Source: Dimargaris cristalligena (lineage: Eukaryota > Kickxellomycota > Dimargaritomycetes > Dimargaritales > Dimargaritaceae). Taken from it: a DNA stretch of 13,596 nt. The stretch covers positions 1-13,596 of the forward strand of contig JANBQC010000689.1 of the NCBI GenBank assembly GCA_027576995.1, written 5' to 3'. The notes under the pieces are model-generated. The model did not search any database, was not told the DNA's origin, and saw nothing but the letters and a program-made list of their open reading frames with translations. The number at the start of each line of letters is the position of its first letter. Position 1 is the stretch's first letter. Both the position numbers and the translations under genes were made by a program. Shown here piece by piece: positions 9,101 to 13,596 of the stretch.

Positions 9101-11111
9101 GCAATCGATGAGTTTGGTTTTGACTCCTTTGGCCTCGTCCCCCGCAGTGTTATCCTTGATCCAGATCAGGTGAACCATTTTACGGACCCCCTCGACAGCC
9201 CGGTCGATTTTGTAGTGGTAGGCGGCCACAAAAAAGTCCATAGATTCCATGACTTCGGCCTTGTGGGTCGAACCCAGCAGCTGACACAGAGTAGGGATGG
9301 CGTCCGACAATTGGTACACGAAGCGGAGGGCATCTTTGTAATAGCGCTGTTGGAGCTGTAGCTGGGTGAACAGAGCCAGGGTCTCCTCACTGATCCCTGG
9401 GAGGACTGGTTCCTCGACTTCGGCGGATGGGGTGGGGGCTGGAGTGCCTTCGTCCAACTCCATGGAATCCTCCGATTCGTCGAGCTCGACTCCTTCATCG
9501 GGGGAAGGCGACGGCGAAGCGACAGTCACCTCCGGGTTACGCTTTAACGCCATGGCGGCGACGTCTTGCAAACTAGCGATAGCCTGCATCTGTTCCTGGA
9601 CATCCCGAAGCTTGGTGGCGAGCTCCTCCTGTACCAGTGGACCGCCGTCCAGGGCGAAGGGGTGGGTGAGTAAAAACGCGGTGAGGGCCTTAATAGCCAG
9701 TTTCCGCACGTAGCTGGTCTTATCCTCGAACCGGGAGATGATGAGGTCAATCAGGCGGGGTCGTTGTTTGGGGAATTTGGCGGAACCTTCGGTGAGTCGG
9801 ATACACACCTGGAGGACCTTACTACGACAGGCAAAATTGTTGTCCCGGAACCGTTGCTCCAGCAATTCGAAATACTCGGTAATCTGATGGCGCTGCATGT
9901 TGGTGGCCTCCAGACCAGATAGGTAGAGAATGAGATTGCCAATCACTTCAATGATGGCGCTCCGGACGGAGGGCAGTTCACTGTCGAGGAAACGCACCAG
10001 GATACCCATATGCTTGAGGACCACCTTGGGACACAGTTCAGAAAGATGGACCAGGAAACGGCCGAATGACTTGGGACTATTCTTATCCTGGGCCCCGTTG
10101 AAATCCCGGTTGCCGATTTCTCGCAGAACCTCGTCCGCCAGCTGGTGGGCTTCGAAGTCGTTGTAGCAGGCCACTAGGAGTTCGGCCATGGTGTCGCTTA
10201 GGTCATCGTAGTGCTGCAGATTCTGGATAATCGTGGTCTTGGCCGTAAATGTGTGGCTGTAGTATTGGACGCAGCGCCCGATGCAGTGGAAAGCACGTTG
10301 TTTAAGATCCGTACCCTTGGATAAGAGGGGGTTCTCGAGGACTTGGTAGGAGATTTTAGTGACGGCCCCAATGTAGGTATCTCGGGCCGGCGTCGAGTTC
10401 CACAGCTTGTTCAATCGAAGAACCAACGACTCGTGTACGCATCTCCAGATGATGATCCCGCGCGGGCCCCAAGCTTTGACAAAAGCAGCACTATCGATAT
10501 AGTCAGCGGACTTGGCCGAACCGCGGGCGGATTTAGAACGACTCGCAGTCTGAATTAGCCGGTCGGAGACCGCATTAGTAGTCAGCTGACACAGATAGGC
10601 AAAACGTTCTAGGGTCTCAACGTGGTGGCCAGCTACAAAAGAGTCCAGGGCCATTTCATCCTTTAAAGAATCGATGGTTTGCTGAAACCCAACCACCAAC
10701 GCGTCGATGGCCTGGCCGCCAGTCTTGGAGTTCAGGTGGGGTAACCGGCTGAGGTAGGCGGCCAACAGTTCAAAGTCATGTCCGTCGTTTAAGGATTCGG
10801 GAGACTCGCTGAGCCGCTTGGCGAGATCTGGTGGGGAGGAAAGGGAAAGGGTGCCGGACAAGCAGCAGAGTGTTCCCTCAGGAATGGGTTAGTTCGGTGC
10901 AGTGGGCGAAATACCCTGAATCGACTGGCGTCATTCTAGACTATTGGGGAGGTACGAGGCCCCAAACCAGGTTAACAAAGATAGGAAGACACCTACCATC
11001 CAGTTCCTTGAGCTGATCCCGGGGATTCTTGGAGGAGACATCGAGCTCGGTGGAGACGTGGTACTCCCCTTGTTGGAGGCTTAGTAATTCGTCCTGAAGC
11101 GAAAAGTGCAT
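6170..11111 (-). CDS. cnd1: Condensin complex subunit 1 (HEAT-repeat subunit, Cnd1/Ycs4/CAP-D2 family)
   Basis: Joined from 11111-10997 and 10827-6170, this encodes 1590 residues. The product is the non-SMC HEAT-repeat subunit of condensin. In the nucleus it binds the kleisin and DNA and helps SMC2-SMC4 compact and resolve mitotic chromosomes. An N-terminal Cnd1 domain lies at about 105-275 (LLENP-like and IIQNLQHY motifs), with HEAT repeats at about 290-430 and again from 520. The family signature near 1035-1140 (TIRSNIIIALGDL, MVLTHLILNGMIKVKGQ, DLAKLFFTEL) is followed by RQWRDIAYCLA at about 1222. Disordered acidic or Ser/Pro linkers lie at about 475-515, 827-872 and 917-957. From about 1304 a long tail carries basic NLS-like clusters (KKKAGKR, KKPRRSRR), CDK-type sites (TPKK, SPPK) and a very acidic end. 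It is longer than yeast Ycs4 or human CAP-D2, mainly through linkers and tail. The ATG at 11111 has A at -3. Without the first exon the frame has no ATG until residue 70 of the open stretch. Identity is near certain; the start depends on the intron call. Confidence 0.96.
6229..6275 (-). repeat. 21-bp in-frame tandem repeat coding the acidic condensin C terminus
   Basis: Two exact 21-bp copies (6229-6249 and 6250-6270) and five bases of a third are visible. Each copy codes DDGEEEE. The period is a multiple of three, so copy-number changes keep the frame. The acidic end could therefore vary in length between strains. Confidence 0.85.
10828..10996 (-). other. 169-nt spliceosomal intron in the condensin gene
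   Basis: The donor is GATG|GTAGGT at 10997/10996. The acceptor is CCACCAG|AT at 10828/10827, preceded by the pyrimidine tract CCCTTTCCCTTTCCTCCCC. Exon 1 ends in phase 1 (a lone G) and exon 2 supplies AT, rebuilding GAT (Asp) and running straight into the conserved frame. A CTAAC branch-point match lies at 10892-10888, about 60 nt from the acceptor, which is rather far. The intron contains a stop in the frame of exon 2, so read-through cannot give the N terminus. The only nearer AG, at 10877, is out of phase with exon 1. Confidence 0.88.
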
Positions 11112-11118
11112 GTTGAAG

Positions 11119-11130
11119 CTAAGTGTACAT
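11119..11130 (-). promoter_or_regulatory. Three-codon upstream ORF before the condensin start
   Basis: ATG TAC ACT TAG ends 7 nt before the condensin ATG and is in another frame. Its context is weak (T at -3), while the main ATG has A at -3, so scanning ribosomes could bypass it. With a start about 30 nt below the TATA-like box the leader would be very short, and the uORF may lie at or near its 5' end. Whether it is transcribed is unknown. Confidence 0.4.
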
Positions 11131-11162
11131 GTATAGATAATAGCGGTTTAAAAAATATATTG

Positions 11163-11172
11163 TTTTTTTATA
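11163..11172 (-). promoter_or_regulatory. TATA-like box of the condensin gene
   Basis: TATAAAAAAA on the minus strand, about 50-60 bases upstream of the condensin ATG and within a long A/T run. The run itself could equally act as a nucleosome-free promoter tract. Confidence 0.4.
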
Positions 11173-11403
11173 ATAAAAAAAAACGGGCGGACAAGTAAAT
11201 GGGGGGTTGAGTGCCGGTCAAAGTAAAGTCAGGGGGCGGGTTAAAGCGGAGAGGGCCAGTTGAACGAGACGAGCGGTAACGTAAATAATATTAAAAAATA
11301 CACAGAAAACGGAATAGGCAGCCAGTTCACAACAAAAAGAGGCGAAGGGGGAGGGTTCGTTGTCGGAACCAATATTCTGCAACGTGAATCGGCGACACTT
11401 CTC

Positions 11404-11411
11404 GCGCCAAA
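11404..11411 (-). promoter_or_regulatory. E2F-type cell-cycle site upstream of condensin
   Basis: The minus strand reads TTTGGCGC, an exact match to the E2F consensus TTTSSCGC, about 290 bp upstream of the condensin start codon in a GC-richer promoter block. Condensin genes are cell-cycle regulated in several organisms, so a G1/S-type site here would make sense. A single 8-mer match remains weak evidence. Confidence 0.35.
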
Positions 11412-11429
11412 GGGTTGGTCTGGCAAGTG

Positions 11430-13170
11430 TCCCTGAATAGGTATAAAGAAAAGAAGGGACTTTATCTCCCAGGTTCGTTTATCCCTTTTTTGAAGTCGGT
11501 GTTATGGAAAAAGAATTGGCTTAAGCACTGGATTCCTCCGCAGTTCAAATCAAAACAAACGGCCCATACCCTTATAGATGGGTGAAAATAGTGGCACCTT
11601 AGCTCTATTTTTATTCCCATTACCGTAGTTGCCAAATAATAGAGACCCCTCTCTCATTGGTCTGTAATACGGGGAGCCCTGCTACCACCACACGACCACC
11701 CACTAGGAGTCCCAATTATATGGCCAGATATAACAATACTGTATTGCTCTAACCGCAATCCCCCCAGCTGATACCAAATAAATGGCTTGGGGAGCTGTGC
11801 GTCTTGGGAGGAAATCACAGATGCAATCAGTAGACATATGGCAGAGGCATAACTAAGCTGTATTCCAAAAAAATCATTGGGTGCTGCAAATACCATTGGG
11901 TGAACCCTTTTCTCCCAACTATTACTTTAACCATGTAAGCAAGGTAGACAGGCCAGTTGAAGGTTGGTGGCCAATTTCAAAACATAGCTATGGTAGGACC
12001 TGCCACTATTTAGTCAGTCCTAGTATTAGTAGTAATACCTTATCATTGGGGTCTATTTTTTTATCACTCTATCTGCACTTCCTTGATAAAGTCACAGTTT
12101 ACATTCCAGCCTTGTACTATCATAGCAAACCAGCTATAAATCAAATCCATTTGTCAACTATCATCAATGCCCCTATCAATTTAATACATATACTGATTCA
12201 TTATTTACCACCATTGGGTATTTCTTAAGTAATACTACACTGGTCAAATTATGGCCACTTCTTAAGTATAAATACCTCTAAGGACCACGGCTCTAAATAA
12301 ATAATCAATTATCACATCCTCTGAATTATGCCCATCATATATACCTACAGTTGCCATAGCTATTTTCAAATCCCAGTCTATGGTCAATATTATATATTTA
12401 TTTCAAGGCACACACACCTATTATTACTGGCATTGTTATAGCCACTACACCACATCACAACAGTGGGTGGGTACTCTGACATCCTAATGAATAAAGTCCC
12501 ATATGGTTGGGATGTCTGTGATATGACAAAAAGAGGTAGGCATACCTTGGGATAATTATAGTTACTGAGTCTTATTTTATAGATGATGGTTGCAAATGGA
12601 AACACCAGAACAAGTAAAGATAATAAGCATTGTCTTTATTGAAGGTGTACTCTTGGTTACAATTTATAGACACTAATGGCATTATGCAAATATTGTAGAA
12701 TACCCCCTTAACATGTCAAAGATAGTTTTTCATAAACTAAGTATAACAATCATTAATAAGTGGAACTATGTTCATCAGAAGCTGGGAAATAGACCTTCCC
12801 ATTCAGTCAGAAATCAATAAATAGTTACAACATTCCCATAATACCAGGTCCCATTAATTTGATGTCATTCATGGGTAACAGGGGTGTGTATCAAATACTG
12901 TTGTGATATAACCAAATGGCCATAGTGGTATTTAATATTGTCCTATTTATTTTTCCTCTTTCATTAAAACCACTATCTATATTTAGATGATTAGTTAATG
13001 AATTGATGCTACTAGCCTAAGTTTTCCCTTTTATAAGTTGTTATTGTTATCCAATGATTATATATTTACTTCTAATTAGATGATTATTCCAAGTATTATA
13101 TTTATACCCTAGCTGTACTCCATCAACAAGTATCAGCTATTTCTTTAGCCTATTATAAGTTTGTCTATAT
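11430..13170. other. AT-rich intergenic spacer without a supported gene
   Basis: The longest plus-strand frame (11881-12228) starts with GTG and has no internal ATG. An 80-codon minus-strand frame at 11654-11896 has an ATG and a hydrophobic stretch but no promoter or family match. At 12265-12275 AGTATAAATAC is followed within about 35 bases by AAATAAATAA; the 11-mer is shared with the mobile element at 1012-1022, so a second LTR-like element is possible but has no visible ends. A weak inverted repeat ATAGTGGT/ACCACTAT lies at 12922-12976. No RNA gene is seen. Confidence 0.5.
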
Positions 13171-13356
13171 CTTTTGCATCCTTATTTTTATTATACTAAT
13201 GGGTATAAATATTTTTATCCATCCAATTATTATTTTAAAGTTCCCCTTTTTACCCTTATTTTGGTAATACTAATGAGTGGTTTACCATTTATAACTAATG
13301 CTATAATTTGAAGACCCTTGCCTTTACTTTTGTTTTTATTATACCAATGGGTTGTT
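13171..13356. repeat. Three copies of a ~34-bp motif at exact 74-bp spacing
   Basis: TACTAATGGG (13194), TACTAATGAG (13268) and TACCAATGGG (13342) lie exactly 74 bases apart. The match extends about 24 bases to the left in each case (T-rich, CnCTTATTTT-like). Roughly 26 of 34 positions agree between neighbouring copies. The 40 bases between motifs are much less alike. This suggests an old 74-bp tandem array with conserved cores. I found no clear fourth copy on either side. Confidence 0.55.
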
Positions 13357-13523
13357 GGCCCACCTAATCCTTCCTAATATGGGAACCCTAATCATCCCAT
13401 CCTATCTTGCCTTATTGTGCCATATTACCCCCCCCCCTTTACTATATAACCTACTATGTCCGGGTCCCAGCACTTCTCATACAATACTCCACTGGCTGAT
13501 CCAATGTTCCTCCTTTCCCAGTG

Positions 13524-13596
13524 TAGTGAACTTACCACATTTTTTACCTACTTTTATTTTTTATCTATTTTTCGCACTTATCGGAAGTACGCCCCT
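13524..13596 (+). repeat. Second, truncated-by-window copy of the 598-1135 element
   Basis: The segment starting TAGTGAACTT matches the start of the 598-1135 element at about 90 percent over 70 bases (hand alignment: about seven substitutions and one indel). The similarity starts at the same base as the proposed left end of that element and continues to the window edge, so the full copy must extend beyond it. Most differences are transitions. Upstream flanks are unrelated, as expected for independent insertions. Confidence 0.8.

Noticed and set aside
7985..9361. Plus-strand frames of 160 and 165 codons inside the condensin gene
   Set aside because: Both lie antisense to conserved condensin codons, which explains their openness.
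10874..10882. Alternative condensin acceptor at CCTGAG, near the CTAAC branch match
   Set aside because: GAG is a poor acceptor and joining there shifts the frame relative to exon 1; CACCAG at 10828 has a strong pyrimidine tract and the right phase.
11241..11426. 61-codon minus-strand frame upstream of condensin
   Set aside because: It begins with TTG and lies in the condensin promoter; hydrophobic look comes from T-rich DNA.
11510..11555. tRNA-like promoter boxes (TGGCTTAAG and GTTCAAATC)
   Set aside because: The two boxes are far too close together and no cloverleaf or acceptor stem can be drawn.
11654..11896. 80-codon ATG frame on the minus strand with a hydrophobic segment
   Set aside because: No promoter, polyadenylation signal or family match, and base composition is that of the spacer. 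Kept only as a remark.
11881..12228. 115-codon plus-strand open frame
   Set aside because: It begins with GTG and contains no ATG, in AT-rich spacer DNA; not a credible eukaryotic gene.
1..13596. CRISPR array, defence island or multi-gene system
   Set aside because: No regular repeat-spacer array, operon-like gene cluster or recognisable defence protein is present; the layout is that of a gene-poor eukaryotic locus.

Overview
The window looks like fungal nuclear DNA, possibly from an early-diverging lineage. This rests on a GC-richer, nearly intron-free coding region set in AT-rich spacers, TATA and AATAAA signals, and a short GT-AG intron close to a start codon. I cannot name the species from sequence alone. 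Gene density is low, with one certain gene in 13.6 kb.

The certain gene, on the minus strand at 6170-11111, encodes condensin complex subunit 1 (Cnd1 / Ycs4 / CAP-D2 family). This is the HEAT-repeat subunit that works with SMC2, SMC4, the kleisin and the second HEAT subunit to compact mitotic chromosomes. The long open frame has no ATG at its 5' end. A 115-nt first exon, followed by a 169-nt intron, supplies a family-like N terminus and gives a predicted 1590-residue protein. The upstream region has a TATA-like box, a three-codon upstream ORF and an exact match to the E2F consensus about 290 bp upstream of the start codon.

The left part (1-6050) is mostly AT-rich spacer. It holds a 538-bp TG...CA mobile element at 598-1135, flanked by a 7-9 bp duplication; a second copy begins at 13524 and runs off the window. 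It also holds two hairpins and one plausible small gene at 2351-2644 on the minus strand. That gene has a TATA box, a 5' leader with no earlier ATG, a weak signal-peptide-like start, dibasic sites and an AATAAA signal. Between 2900 and 4440 there are GC-richer patches with short open segments, possibly spliced or decayed genes, which I cannot name.

The right part (11112-13596) is the condensin promoter followed by AT-rich spacer with no supported gene. It contains a motif repeated three times at exactly 74-bp spacing, then the second copy of the mobile element. I see no operon-like or defence-type system, CRISPR array, tRNA or rRNA.
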